This document shows, one piece after another, positions 18,366 to 28,479 of a DNA stretch of 39,550 nucleotides. A program made the position numbers and the translations under genes. The notes below the pieces were generated by a model that searched no databases, was not told the origin of the DNA, and saw nothing but the letters and a program-made list of their open reading frames with translations. The DNA comes from Chloroflexota bacterium (GTDB lineage: Bacteria; Chloroflexota; Limnocylindria; Limnocylindrales; CSP1-4), in the NCBI GenBank assembly GCA_017881915.1, contig JADGQK010000019.1, positions 1-39,550 on the forward strand. The letters run 5' to 3'. Each line of letters starts with the position of its first letter. Positions within the stretch are counted from its first letter, which is position 1.

Positions 18366-18865
18366 CCGATGACGTCGAGGATGTGCCGGAAGAGATCCGC
18401 GGCGGCGACCACCCCGATCGGCCGACCGTTCTCCACGATCGGGATGTGCCGGAACTCGCCGACCGCCATCTTGTGGATCGCGATCGCGATCGTCTCGTCA
18501 TGGCGGAGGACGACCGGATCACGGGTCATGAAGTCGCGCACGAGGAATGAGCTCAGCCGGATGCCGGTCGTCCGGACCACCGCATCGCGATCGGTGAAGA
18601 TACCGGCCAGCTTGTCGCCATCCATCACCAGGATGCAGTCGACCGGGCCGGCGTGCATCAGGCCGATCGCCTCGTCGAGGGCCATCGTCGCCGGCACGGT
18701 CAGCGGTGGCTTGACCCCAAGAACGTCGAGGTGCTCGCCGAGCAGTCGGCCGTGGAAGTCGATCGCGTCCTGGGGCAGGTCGACCGAGGTCAGGTCCGCG
18801 CCGCACTCCTCGCACAGGTCTTCGCCGGCGAAGTTCTGGTGATGGCAAACGGGGCAGAGGGTCAT
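18362..18865 (-). CDS. CBS-domain pair protein with N-terminal zinc-ribbon motif
   Basis: MTLCPVCHHQNFAGEDLCEECG (CxxC...CxxC) followed by two CBS repeats (DCILVMDGDKLAGIFTDRDAV; RHIPIVENGRPIGVVAAADLF). Confidence 0.92.
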   Translation of the reverse strand: MTLCPVCHHQNFAGEDLCEECGADLTSVDLPQDAIDFHGRLLGEHLDVLGVKPPLTVPATMALDEAIGLMHAGPVDCILVMDGDKLAGIFTDRDAVVRTTGIRLSSFLVRDFMTRDPVVLRHDETIAIAIHKMAVGEFRHIPIVENGRPIGVVAAADLFRHILDVIG

Positions 18866-18878
18866 TCGCGTCGTGCCC

Positions 18879-19949
18879 CTACTCGACCGACCATGTCTCG
18901 CCGCCGGTCAGCAGCCGGCGGATGTCGCCCACCCCGCGCTGGGCCAGGGCTGCGTCGGTCTGGGCCGTCATCAGCTCGTCGTGGGTGGGCCGGCGGACGT
19001 CCCGGATCACCCCGACCGGAACCGGGAACTCCGGCCAGAAGATGCGCGAGAGCATGAACGCGATCAGCGGGTCTGTCTCGTCATGGACGAGCAGGTCCGC
19101 CTCGCGGATCCCATCCTGGCCGATCCGGACGACCTCGGGCTGGTGCCCGCTGAGCCGGATCCCCTGGTCACGGTCCTTGCCGAAGACCATCGGCTTGCCG
19201 TTTTCCAGGACCAGCATCCGGTCCTCGCGGACCTCCCGGTCGGTGAACTCGCGGTAGGCGCCATCGTTGAAGATGTTGCAGTTCTGGAGGACCTCGACGA
19301 AGGCCGAGCCACGGTGCCAGCCGACCCGGTTGAGGGTCCCCTGGAGGTGCTCGGTGTGGGTGTCGACCGAGCGGGCGATGAAGCTCGCCTCGGCCGCCAG
19401 GGCCACCGACAGGGGGCTGATCGGCTGGTCGATCGTGCCCGCCGGGGTCGACTTCGTGACCTTGCCGAACTCCGACGTCGGCGATGCCTGGCCCTTGGTC
19501 AGGCCGTAGATCCGGTTGTTGAACATCACGACCTTGATGTCGACGTTGCGGCGCATCGAATGGAGGATGTGGTTGCCGCCAATCGACAGGGCGTCACCGT
19601 CGCCGGTGATCACCCAGACCATCAGGTCCGGCCGGGCAGCCTTCAGCCCGGTCGCGATCGTCGGGGCCCGGCCGTGGATCGAGTGGAAGCCGTACGTGTT
19701 CATGTAGTACGGCAGCCGGCCCGAGCAGCCGATCCCGCTGATGAACACGATGTTCTCCTTCGGGAATCCGAAGTCGGGCATCAGCTTCTGGGTCTGGGCC
19801 AGGATCGAGTAATCGCCGCAGCCGGGGCACCAGCGGACCTCCTGGTCCGACACGAAGTCCTTGCGCGTGAGCTGGACCAGGACGGCGGCGTTCTCCGGGC
19901 TGAGCGGCGGACCCTCAGGAACGGCGGCGCTGGAGACGGGTTCGGTCAC
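18879..19949 (-). CDS. korB: 2-oxoacid:ferredoxin oxidoreductase subunit beta
   Basis: RWCPGCGDYSILAQTQKLMPDFG, GIGCSGRLPYYMNTYGFHSIHGRAPTIATGLKAARPDLMVWVITGDGDALSIGGNH (TPP motif). Confidence 0.93.
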   Translation of the reverse strand: MTEPVSSAAVPEGPPLSPENAAVLVQLTRKDFVSDQEVRWCPGCGDYSILAQTQKLMPDFGFPKENIVFISGIGCSGRLPYYMNTYGFHSIHGRAPTIATGLKAARPDLMVWVITGDGDALSIGGNHILHSMRRNVDIKVVMFNNRIYGLTKGQASPTSEFGKVTKSTPAGTIDQPISPLSVALAAEASFIARSVDTHTEHLQGTLNRVGWHRGSAFVEVLQNCNIFNDGAYREFTDREVREDRMLVLENGKPMVFGKDRDQGIRLSGHQPEVVRIGQDGIREADLLVHDETDPLIAFMLSRIFWPEFPVPVGVIRDVRRPTHDELMTAQTDAALAQRGVGDIRRLLTGGETWSVE

Positions 19950-19960
19950 GGTCGTGGTCC

Positions 19961-21814
19961 TCAGTGCTCGGCCAGCAGGCGCTCGGCCTCGGCCACGATC
20001 TCGGCGATCCGGAACGGCTTCCCCCGGACCCGGTCGTAGCCGACCGCATCGACGAGGTAGCGGGCCCGAACCAGCAGGAGCAGCTGGCCCAGGTTGAGCT
20101 CCGGGACGAGGACCCGGCGATAGCCCGCCAGCACTGCTCCGGTGTTCCTGGGAAATGGGTTGAGATGGCGCAGATGGGCGTGGGCGACAGCTCGGCCGTC
20201 GGCCTGGAGGCGTTCCACGGCGCTCCGGATCGAGCCGTACGTGGAGCCCCAGCCGAGGATCAGCAGGTCGCCCTGCTCCGGCCCGAACACCTCGAGGTCC
20301 GGGATGTCGTTGGCGATCCCGGCGACCTTGGCCGCCCGGAGCGTCTGCATCAGGTGGTGGTTGTCGGGGTCGTAGCTGACGTTGCCAAGGACGTCTGCCT
20401 TCTCCAGGCCGCCGATCCGGTGCTCAAGTCCGGGTGTGCCCGGCACGGCCCACGGCCGGGCGAGGGTGACCGGATCACGGCTGTACGGGTAGAAGCCCTC
20501 CGGCTCGGTCCGGTTGGCGACCGAGATGTCGGGCAGCGAATCCACGTCGGGCAGGCGCCATGGCTCGGCGCCGGTGGCCAGGAAGGCGTCCGACAGGTAG
20601 ACGACCGGGGTCATGTACTTGAGGGCCAGGCGGACCGCCTCGAAGGCCACGTCGAAGCACTCCGACGGCGTGGCCGGGGCGACGACGACGATCGGCGAAT
20701 CGCCGTTCCGGCCATACAGGACCTGGAGCAGGTCGGCCTGCTCGGTCTTCGTCGGCATGCCGGTCGATGGCCCGGCCCGCTGGACGTCGATGACGATGAG
20801 GGGCAGCTCGACCATGACCGCCAGGTTCATCGCCTCCGACTTCAGGGCGATCCCCGGCCCGGAGGTGCCGGTCATCCCGAGCGCGCCACCGTAGCTTGCC
20901 CCGATCGCGCTGCCGATCGCCGCGATCTCGTCCTCCGCCTGGAACGTCTTCACCCCGTAATTCTTGTAGGTCGACAGCTGGTGCAGGATCTCGCTGGCCG
21001 GGGTGATCGGATACGAGCCGTAGAAGAGGTCCCGCCCGGCCTTCTGGCCGGCGACGACCAGGCCGAGGGCCGTGGCCTCGTTGCCGGTGATGTTGCGGTA
21101 GGTCCCGGCTGGCAGGTGGGCCGCCGGCACCCGGTAGGTGGTGTGGAACATCTCGGTCGTCTCGCCGAAGGCGTAGCCGGCCTTGAGCGCCCGCTTGTTC
21201 GACTCGGCGATGACCGGCCGCTTGCCGAACTTGTCGTCGATCCACTTGAGCGTCGGTTCCATCGAGCGCTCGTAGAGCCAGAACATCAGGCCGAGGGCGA
21301 AGAAGTTCTTGGTCAGGTCGACCTGCTTGCTGGTCAGGCCGAGGCCCTCGAGGGCCCGCGCATTGAGCACGCCGATCGGGATCGCGAAGAGGTTCCACGA
21401 GGAAAGCGAGCCGTCGAGGAGGGGATTCGCGGTGTAGCCGACCTTGGTCAGGTTGGCCGGGGTGAAGGCATCCTCATTGACGATCAGGGCACCGCCGGGC
21501 GGCAGGTCGCCAAGGTTCGACTTGAGGGCGGCCGGGTTCATCGCGACGAGCACGTCCGGCTGATCGCCCGGCGTATGGATGTCGCTGCTCGAGAAGCTCA
21601 GCTGGAAGCCCGATACGCCGGGCAGGCTGCCGGCCGGCGCCCGGATTTCGGCCGGGAAGTCGGGCAGCGTGCTGATGTCGTTCCCGAAGACTGCGGCCGT
21701 CCGGGTGAACTGGGTCCCGGTCAGCTGCATCCCGTCGCCGGAATCACCGGCGAATCGAATGGTGACGCGATCGAGCTCGAGCACCTCGACCGGACGTTTG
21801 GTGGTCGTGGTCAC
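19961..21814 (-). CDS. korA: 2-oxoacid:acceptor oxidoreductase subunit alpha (gamma-alpha fusion)
   Basis: [41 protein letters not shown] (gamma) plus [42 protein letters not shown] (alpha). Confidence 0.94.
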   Translation of the reverse strand: MTTTTKRPVEVLELDRVTIRFAGDSGDGMQLTGTQFTRTAAVFGNDISTLPDFPAEIRAPAGSLPGVSGFQLSFSSSDIHTPGDQPDVLVAMNPAALKSNLGDLPPGGALIVNEDAFTPANLTKVGYTANPLLDGSLSSWNLFAIPIGVLNARALEGLGLTSKQVDLTKNFFALGLMFWLYERSMEPTLKWIDDKFGKRPVIAESNKRALKAGYAFGETTEMFHTTYRVPAAHLPAGTYRNITGNEATALGLVVAGQKAGRDLFYGSYPITPASEILHQLSTYKNYGVKTFQAEDEIAAIGSAIGASYGGALGMTGTSGPGIALKSEAMNLAVMVELPLIVIDVQRAGPSTGMPTKTEQADLLQVLYGRNGDSPIVVVAPATPSECFDVAFEAVRLALKYMTPVVYLSDAFLATGAEPWRLPDVDSLPDISVANRTEPEGFYPYSRDPVTLARPWAVPGTPGLEHRIGGLEKADVLGNVSYDPDNHHLMQTLRAAKVAGIANDIPDLEVFGPEQGDLLILGWGSTYGSIRSAVERLQADGRAVAHAHLRHLNPFPRNTGAVLAGYRRVLVPELNLGQLLLLVRARYLVDAVGYDRVRGKPFRIAEIVAEAERLLAEH

Positions 21815-22311
21815 GCGCCCTCGGACTCCTTCATCCGTTGATGTGGCCGGGGCGGCAGGTTGAGCAGCTCCTCCGGGAACGCCTCGGCCAGGTACTTCAG
21901 GATGTCCACCTGGCGGACGATGCCCACCAGCCGACGGTCGTCGTCGACGATCGGGACGTTGCGGTAGACCCCGGTCGCCATCAGCCAGATCGCGTCGTGG
22001 ACCGTCTCGTCGATCCGAAACGTGCGTGGTTCCCGGTTCATCATCGACTCCACCGGCCGACGCAGGTCAACCGGCTCGCCGACCAGCCGGCTGAAGATGT
22101 CGCGTTCGGTCAGGACACCGGCCAGGCGTCCCTGGCCGTCGGTCACCAGGACGGAGTCACCAACGCCGGAGCGCTGGATCACCCGCAGGCAGTCGGCCAG
22201 TGACGTCCCGGGCGGCACGGTCAGCGGACCTCGCCGCTGGACCACCCGGAGCGTCTCGCGGGCCAGGGCAGGAACGCGTTCGGCAACGGCGCGCTCAGTT
22301 GTTTCGGTCAC
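21811..22311 (-). CDS. CBS-domain pair protein
   Basis: [25 protein letters not shown] and [39 protein letters not shown]; 4-bp overlap with korA. Confidence 0.93.
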   Translation of the reverse strand: MTETTERAVAERVPALARETLRVVQRRGPLTVPPGTSLADCLRVIQRSGVGDSVLVTDGQGRLAGVLTERDIFSRLVGEPVDLRRPVESMMNREPRTFRIDETVHDAIWLMATGVYRNVPIVDDDRRLVGIVRQVDILKYLAEAFPEELLNLPPRPHQRMKESEGA

Positions 22312-22381
22312 GCCACCAGTGTAGTGCCATCAAGTTTCGACGCTGGCGCATGGCGGTCGGCGGCCCTGCTAGGCTCGGGCG

Positions 22382-23359
22382 ATGGACCGTCGCCGCCTCG
22401 TGGGAGTGCTGCTCGTCGTCGTCTCGGCGGCGTCGTTCGGATCCGGGGCACTCTTTGCCAAGCCCGTCTACGCCGAGGGTGTCGGCTGGCTCACGCTGCT
22501 CACCTGGCGCTTCAGTCTCGCCTCGGCCCTGGCCTGGACCTGGCTCCTGCTGGGAACCGAGCGGCGAGCCGGGTTGCGCCGGATCGATCGCCGGCGGCTT
22601 GCCATTACGCTCGTCCTGGGGCTGGTCTACCTGGGCAACAGCGGGACCTACTACGCCGCACTCGAGACGGTGTCGGCCTCGCTCGCGGCGCTGATCGTGT
22701 ACGTCTACCCGGCGATCGTGGCCGTCCTGACCCTCAGGCTCGGCCGGCCGCTCGAAGGCAGGCAGGCCTGGGCCGCCCTGGGCCTGGCGCTTGTCGGGGT
22801 GGTCCTGGCGATCGGCGGCATCCCAACCGGCTCGGCCCCGCCCCTGGCCGGGCTCCTCCAGGCAGTCGCCTCGCCGGTGATCTACTCGATCTGGATCGTC
22901 TGCCAGGCGTGGCTGTCCGGTGAGCGCTCGGACCGGGTTGGGGATGCCTCGGCCGAGGGCGCCGATGGGGCGACCGCAACGGCCCTGATGATGACCTCGA
23001 CCGCGGTCGGCTTCTGGCTGATCGCCCTGGCCAGTGGCGCGCCGGTCGAGCCGGCCCGGATCCCCGGCCCGGCCTGGCCGGGCATCGCGGCCGTGGCCGT
23101 CATCAGCACGTTCGTGTCGATCCAGACGTTTTACGCCGGCGCGCGCCGGATCGGTGCCGCCCAGGCCTCGCTGATCAGCACGGTCGAGCCGGTCTGGACG
23201 ATCAGCCTGGCGGCGCTCCTCCTGGGCGAGCGTCTCGGACCGATCCAGCTCGTCGGCGGGGCACTCGTGATCGGCGGGGTGATCCTGGCCCAGCTTCGGC
23301 GGGGCGTACCGGTCCACGAACCGGTCGGCCTGGCGGCGATCCGGATCGCCGACGAGTAG
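22382..23359 (+). CDS. EamA/DMT-family transporter
   Basis: Two EamA repeats, about 10 hydrophobic helices (LLVVVSAASFGSGALFAKPVYAEG; ISTVEPVWTISLAALLLGERLGPIQLVGGALVIGGVIL). Confidence 0.92.
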   Translation: MDRRRLVGVLLVVVSAASFGSGALFAKPVYAEGVGWLTLLTWRFSLASALAWTWLLLGTERRAGLRRIDRRRLAITLVLGLVYLGNSGTYYAALETVSASLAALIVYVYPAIVAVLTLRLGRPLEGRQAWAALGLALVGVVLAIGGIPTGSAPPLAGLLQAVASPVIYSIWIVCQAWLSGERSDRVGDASAEGADGATATALMMTSTAVGFWLIALASGAPVEPARIPGPAWPGIAAVAVISTFVSIQTFYAGARRIGAAQASLISTVEPVWTISLAALLLGERLGPIQLVGGALVIGGVILAQLRRGVPVHEPVGLAAIRIADE

Positions 23360-23380
23360 ACGCGACAGCGCGCCGGCCCG

Positions 23381-24034
23381 ATGATCGCGCCCATGACCCA
23401 TCCCGTCTGGCCCCTGTACGACCTCCAGTTGCGGACCTCGCGGCTCGAGCTGCGGCTGCCGAACGAGGGCGAGATCGCCGAGCTGTGCGCGGTCGCCAGG
23501 GCTGGCATCCATCCTCCGGGCGAGATGCCCTTCGGGGTGGCCTGGTCGACGAAACCGAGCCCGAGGTTCGAGCGCGAGTTCATCCAGTGGCACTGGCAGC
23601 AGCGGGCCGACTGGACCGCCGAGGCGTGGAGCCTGGAGCTGGCGGTCTTCCTTGATCGGCGGCCGATCGGCAGCCAGTCGCTGCTGGCCCGCCAGTTCAC
23701 CACGTTCCACGCGGTTCACACCGGTTCATGGCTCGGCCTGGGGCAGCAGGGACGCGGCTTTGGCAAGGAGATGCGTGGGGCGGTACTCACGCTGGCATTC
23801 GAGGGCCTTGGCGCCGAGGTTGCCACGACCGAGGCGTTCCTCGACAACCCGGCCTCTGCCGGGGTCAGCCGGTCACTCGGCTACCTGCCCAATGGCGCCG
23901 GCTCCATCGCACCAGAGGGCGTCAGCCGCCCGACCGAGCGATTCCGGCTGACCCGGGACATCTGGGCTGCCAGGCCGCGGCCACCGGTGACGGTCGTCGG
24001 GCTCGAGGCCTGTCGGGCGATGTTCGGGGCCTGA
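23381..24034 (+). CDS. GNAT family N-acetyltransferase
   Basis: LRTSRLELRLPNEGEIAEL... LGLGQQGRGFGKEMRGAVLTLAFEGLGAEVATTEAFLDNPASAGVSRSLGY. Confidence 0.88.
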   Translation: MIAPMTHPVWPLYDLQLRTSRLELRLPNEGEIAELCAVARAGIHPPGEMPFGVAWSTKPSPRFEREFIQWHWQQRADWTAEAWSLELAVFLDRRPIGSQSLLARQFTTFHAVHTGSWLGLGQQGRGFGKEMRGAVLTLAFEGLGAEVATTEAFLDNPASAGVSRSLGYLPNGAGSIAPEGVSRPTERFRLTRDIWAARPRPPVTVVGLEACRAMFGA

Positions 24035-24068
24035 GGGTCATCGTTGGGGCCGGGCATCGCTCCCCAGC

Positions 24069-25292
24069 TCAGTCGGGGAACGCCTCCGGGCCGCGCTCGA
24101 CGAGGCGGCGCGCCTCATCCGATCCCTCGGCCGGCGGCAGCCATGAGAACGGGTAGCGGGCGTCGTCGAGCTCGGCCGCCTGGCGGGTGAGCCGGAGTGG
24201 CCGAAACGTGTCGACCATGACCGCCAGCTCTTCCGTCCGCTCCTTGCCGATCGAGGCCTCGACCGTGCCGGGATGGGGGCCGTGGGGAATGCCGGCCGGA
24301 TGGACCGTGAAGGACGCGATGTCCACCCCGCGCCGGCTCATGAAGTTCCCGGCAACGTAGTAGATGACCTCGTCCGAGTTGATGTTCGAATGGTTGTACG
24401 GGGCCGGGATCGCCAGCGGGTGGTAGTCGAACTTGCGCGGCACGAACGAGCAAACAACGAAGTTGTGGCCCTGGAATGTCTGGTGGACTGGCGGTGGCTG
24501 GTGGACCCGGCCGGTGATCGGCTCGAAGTCGGCGATGTTGAAGGCGTACGGCCAGAGATAGCCATCCCAGCCGACCAGGTCGAACGGGTGGGCCGCGTAG
24601 TAGTAGGTGGTCAGCCGGCCGCGGGCCTTGACGTCCACCTTGAACTCGCCGGCGGCGGCATTCGGCGGCCGGAACGCCGGGGTCCGGATATCGCGCTGCG
24701 AGTACGGGCTGTGCTCCAGCAGCTGGCCGTAGTCATTGCGGTAACGCCTGGGCGGTTCGAGCTCACTCGGGCATTCCAGCCAGAGCATCCGCTGGACCGA
24801 GCCGGGGTCGGGCGCCAGCCGCCAGGTCGTGCCGATCGGCAGGATGAGGTAGTCGCCCGGGCCGTAACGCAGGTCGCCGAAGACCGTCTCGAGGATGCCC
24901 TCCCCGGTGTGGATGTAGAGCATCTCGTCGCCTTCGCCGTTCCGATAGAACGCGTCCGGGGCCATCGCCTCGGCCGGCAGGCAGACCCCCATCGTCAGGT
25001 CGGCGTTGAAGAAGAGGGGGATCCTGCCGGACAGGGCGTCCCCCCGGGCGGCCAGCGGTCCGGTCTTGACCAGCCGATGGCGGTGGACGCCGTCGTCCGC
25101 TTCCTCGATCTCGATCGACCTGCCGGCCTCGATCCGGTCCGTCCGGGTGGGCGGGACGACGTGGTAGAGGAGCGAGCTTCGACCGACAAAGCCCTCGACG
25201 CCAAAGAGCTCCTCGGCGTACAGCCCACCGTCCGGTGCGCGGTGCTGGGTGTGGCGCTTGTGGGGGACGCTGCCCTCCGACACGTAGAACAT
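24069..25292 (-). CDS. hmgA: Homogentisate 1,2-dioxygenase
   Basis: Cupin HGD features (EMLYIHTGEGILETVFGDLRYGPGDYLILPIGTTWRL; DEVIYYVAGNFMSRRGVDIASFTVHPAGIPHGPHPG). Confidence 0.92.
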   Translation of the reverse strand: MFYVSEGSVPHKRHTQHRAPDGGLYAEELFGVEGFVGRSSLLYHVVPPTRTDRIEAGRSIEIEEADDGVHRHRLVKTGPLAARGDALSGRIPLFFNADLTMGVCLPAEAMAPDAFYRNGEGDEMLYIHTGEGILETVFGDLRYGPGDYLILPIGTTWRLAPDPGSVQRMLWLECPSELEPPRRYRNDYGQLLEHSPYSQRDIRTPAFRPPNAAAGEFKVDVKARGRLTTYYYAAHPFDLVGWDGYLWPYAFNIADFEPITGRVHQPPPVHQTFQGHNFVVCSFVPRKFDYHPLAIPAPYNHSNINSDEVIYYVAGNFMSRRGVDIASFTVHPAGIPHGPHPGTVEASIGKERTEELAVMVDTFRPLRLTRQAAELDDARYPFSWLPPAEGSDEARRLVERGPEAFPD

Positions 25293-25336
25293 CGCGCTCC
25301 TCCTGGCGCCAGCCTAGCGCCGGCAGCCCTGCTGCA

Positions 25337-25858
25337 TCAGCCGATTCCCTGGAGCGTGCTGCGCCGCTCGAGCAGGACCACGTCGCGCCAGCGCCCGGAC
25401 CGATCGCGTCCGAGACGCTCCTGGATCCCGACCCGGCGGAAGCCGGCCGAGCGGTGGACGGCCAGGCTGGCGACATTCTCGATCAGGATGCCCGCCAGGA
25501 GGGTCCAGATGCCGGCTGCCTCGGCGGCCTCGATCTCGGCTGCCAGCAGGGCCGTGCCAATCCCCCGCCCCTGGGCATCGGCCGCGACGTAGACACTCAA
25601 CCAGGCCACTCCGTCATAGACGTGGCGGTGTGAGTACGGGCTGAGGGCCACCCAGCCCAGGACGCGCTCGCGGTCCACCGCGACCAGCCGGCAATCGGGA
25701 CGATGCGCGTCGCTCCAGGTGGACAAGTCGAGGGCCGGCTCGCGATCGATCGTGGCATTGCCACCCAGGATCCCGGCCTCATGGATCGCCCGGACCGCCG
25801 GCCAGTGGCCCGGCCGCATCGGCTCGATCCTGATATCGGCGGTCAACCGCGGGCTCAT
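25337..25858 (-). CDS. GNAT family N-acetyltransferase
   Basis: VAWLSVYVAADAQGRGIGTALLAAEIEAAEAAGIWTLLAGILIENVASLAVHRSAGFRRVGIQERLGRDRSGRWRDVVLLER. Confidence 0.93.
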   Translation of the reverse strand: MSPRLTADIRIEPMRPGHWPAVRAIHEAGILGGNATIDREPALDLSTWSDAHRPDCRLVAVDRERVLGWVALSPYSHRHVYDGVAWLSVYVAADAQGRGIGTALLAAEIEAAEAAGIWTLLAGILIENVASLAVHRSAGFRRVGIQERLGRDRSGRWRDVVLLERRSTLQGIG

Positions 25859-26880
25859 GCCGGCCGGGCCACGATCGGGGTTGCGAGCGCTCCCAGTCGC
25901 TCGACCCGCAGGACCACCTCGTCGCCCGGTTCGAGATAGCGGCCGATGGTCGACTCCCGGATCTCGAGCAGGCAGCCGCCTCCGACCGTGCCACTGCCGA
26001 CCAGGTCGCCCGGTCGAAGGGTGGCGTCAGCCGAGGCCCGGGCCAGCATCTGGCCGAACGAGAACTGGGCGTCGGCCCAGCTGCCCCGCGACAGCTCGGC
26101 GCCGTTCACCTCGGCAGTCAGGGCGAGGGACGGGCCGGTGGACCCCGGCAGGCGAACGTCCTCGAGCTCGTCCGGGGTGACCAGCCAGGGGCCGATCGAC
26201 GAAGCGAAATCCTTGCCCTTGGCCGGACCCAGCCGAACCGTCGTCTCCTCGCGCTGGAGATCGCGCGCGCTCCAGTCGTTGAGGATCAGGTAGCCGCCGA
26301 TCGCCTCCTCGGCCCGCTCGGCGGACAGGTCGCGAGCGGGCGTATCCACGAGGGCGCAGACCTCCAGCTCGTAATCGAGCTCGACGCTGCCGCGCGGCGC
26401 CCAGACCGGATCGCCCGGGCCGCGGATCTCGGAGGTGTTGCTGAAGTAGAAGATCGGCAGGCGGTACCACGCCTCGGGCACCGGGTTGCCGCGGCGGGCC
26501 CACATCGTGGCGACGTGGCCCTCGAAGGCGTAGAAGTCGCGCAGGCTGAGGGGTCGGAGGATGGGCGGCCCGAAGGCCAGGGCGGCGGCGGCGAGAACGG
26601 CCGGATCGCCGTCATCACGCGGCACGAACCCCTCGACGAGATCCGCCAGCGCGGCGACCCGGAGGCCGCCCGCGAGGTGGGCGTCAAGGGTTGAGATGGG
26701 CATCCGGAACAGGGCCGAGTTGTGGGCCCGGCTCGGGTCCTGGCCGGCCAGCCGCCGACGAACGAGCTCGAGGTCGAGCCAGGCTGCCCCCTCGGCAGGC
26801 GTCGGCCGAAGCGACGCGGCGAGGCGCCAGGACTCGCCGGCCGGCGCGTTCAGCTGGCGGACGTGGGCGAGGATCATCAC
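25855..26880 (-). CDS. Fumarylacetoacetate hydrolase (FAH) family protein
   Basis: ELDYELEVCALV, GGYLILNDWSARDLQREE, GKDFASSIGPWLVTPDEL, LRPGDLVGSGTVGGGCL; encoded with hppD/hmgA. Confidence 0.9.
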   Translation of the reverse strand: MMILAHVRQLNAPAGESWRLAASLRPTPAEGAAWLDLELVRRRLAGQDPSRAHNSALFRMPISTLDAHLAGGLRVAALADLVEGFVPRDDGDPAVLAAAALAFGPPILRPLSLRDFYAFEGHVATMWARRGNPVPEAWYRLPIFYFSNTSEIRGPGDPVWAPRGSVELDYELEVCALVDTPARDLSAERAEEAIGGYLILNDWSARDLQREETTVRLGPAKGKDFASSIGPWLVTPDELEDVRLPGSTGPSLALTAEVNGAELSRGSWADAQFSFGQMLARASADATLRPGDLVGSGTVGGGCLLEIRESTIGRYLEPGDEVVLRVERLGALATPIVARPA

Positions 26881-27182
26881 CGGGCAGTCTAGCGACGGCG
26901 CTCGCGAACGGGCACGATCCGGGGCCGAGCGCCGTCAGCACGACGGGGCCCGGTTCTGGATGAATAGCGATCCCCATGCTCCTCGGCAAGGACTCGGCCC
27001 CGAATCGAGGCTCGAATCGGCTCGGAGCCGCCAGCGAGCACCGGGCACCTCAAGGATCGTGCCCGATCACCCAAGGGCAACCGGTCGCGAATCCGGCCGA
27101 TGTCACGCGTTCCTTGAATACGAGCATGGGCATCGGTAATCGGCACTGATCCGGGCGCGACGAGGCCGCCCGGCTGACCTGC

Positions 27183-28364
27183 CTAGAGGTTGCCCCGGTT
27201 CGCCTGCTCGCGCTCGATCGCCTCGAACAGCGCCTTGAAGTTGCCGACCCCGAAGCCGCGTGACCCGTGACGCTCGATGATCTCGAAGAAGAACGTGGGC
27301 CGGTCCTGAACGGGCCGGGTGAAGATCTGGAGGAGGTAGCCCTCCTCGTCGCGATCGGCCTCGATCCCGAGCTCCTCGAGCGTGTCGATCGGGACGCCGA
27401 CGTCGCCGACCCGCTCGGCCAGCCCAGCGTAGTACTCGTGCGGCAGCCCCAGGAATTCGACTCCGTTGTCGCGCAGCCGGCGGACCGTGGTCACGATGTC
27501 TTCGGTCCGCAACGCGATGTGCTGGCAGCCCGGGCTGAGGTACCAGTCCAGGAACTCCTGGATCTGGCTCTTCTTCTTGCCCGCGGCCGGCTCGTTGATC
27601 GGGAACTTGATCCTGCCGCTGCCGTTCGTCATCACCTTTGACATCAGGGCCGAGTACTCGGTGTGGATCACCTTGTCGTCGTAGTGGATGAGCTGGGCGA
27701 AGCCGAGGACGTCGCGGTAGAAGTCGACGAACGTGTCCATCTCGCCCAGGCCCACGTTGCCGACGCAGTGATCCACCTCGAGCAGGCTCAGGCCGGTGGC
27801 GGCGCGGGCGGGCCGCTTCACGGCGCGATAGCCGGGCGCGAACAGCCCGTGGTAGGAGCTCCTGTCGATGAACGAATGGACGGTCTCGCCGTAGGTCCGG
27901 ATCGTGGCCCGGCGCAGGACGCCGTCAGCGCCGCCGTCAGCCTCCGCCGGGGGCAGCACCCCGACTGCCCCCCGGCCGGTCGTCTCGCGCCAGGCGCTCT
28001 CGACGTCGTCGACGGCAAAGGCGATGTCGTGGACCCCGTCTCCGTGGAGCCGGACGTGGTCGGCAATCTCGCCTTCGGGCGTCAGTGGCGCGGTGAACAC
28101 GAACCGGATCCCGTTCTGGACCATGACGTAGCTCGCCCGGTCGCGAACCTTCGTCTCGAGACCGGCGAAGGCGACCGGCCCGAAGCCCCACAGGGCCCGG
28201 TAGTAGGCCGCGGCCTGCCGGGCATTGCCGACCCAGAACTCGACGTGGTCGATGCCCTTGAGCGGCAGGAAGTCGGCCGCCTGGGCATAGGCGTCCTTGT
28301 TGACCCGGGCTCCCGCCTGGTTTGCGGCGCCGCGCGTGGAGCGACGCTCCGCAGTCTCGGTCAT
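27183..28364 (-). CDS. hppD: 4-hydroxyphenylpyruvate dioxygenase
   Basis: GIDHVEFWVGNARQAAAYYRALWGF, VDHCVGNVGLGEMDTFVDFYRDVLGF, DEEGYLLQIFTRPVQDRPTFFFEIIERHGSRGFGVGNFKALFEAIEREQ. Confidence 0.95.
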   Translation of the reverse strand: MTETAERRSTRGAANQAGARVNKDAYAQAADFLPLKGIDHVEFWVGNARQAAAYYRALWGFGPVAFAGLETKVRDRASYVMVQNGIRFVFTAPLTPEGEIADHVRLHGDGVHDIAFAVDDVESAWRETTGRGAVGVLPPAEADGGADGVLRRATIRTYGETVHSFIDRSSYHGLFAPGYRAVKRPARAATGLSLLEVDHCVGNVGLGEMDTFVDFYRDVLGFAQLIHYDDKVIHTEYSALMSKVMTNGSGRIKFPINEPAAGKKKSQIQEFLDWYLSPGCQHIALRTEDIVTTVRRLRDNGVEFLGLPHEYYAGLAERVGDVGVPIDTLEELGIEADRDEEGYLLQIFTRPVQDRPTFFFEIIERHGSRGFGVGNFKALFEAIEREQANRGNL

Positions 28365-28479
28365 CGCGTCCTGCTGCCTCCTCTGGCGAGCACTGGAGCG
28401 TTCGCCGAAGCGAGGCGCTCATCTGTGATCCCGGACGATACACCGCGCCTGAGACTCCGCCGACCGGTACGATGACCGG

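Noticed and set aside
19964-21841. 625-aa ORF antisense to korA
   Set aside because: Entirely covered by the well-supported korA; Gly/Arg/Asp-rich artefact.
26881-27182. About 300-bp gap between the FAH-like gene and hppD, considered for a riboswitch or missed gene
   Set aside because: Only low-complexity ORFs and no consensus RNA motif I could recognise; left unannotated.
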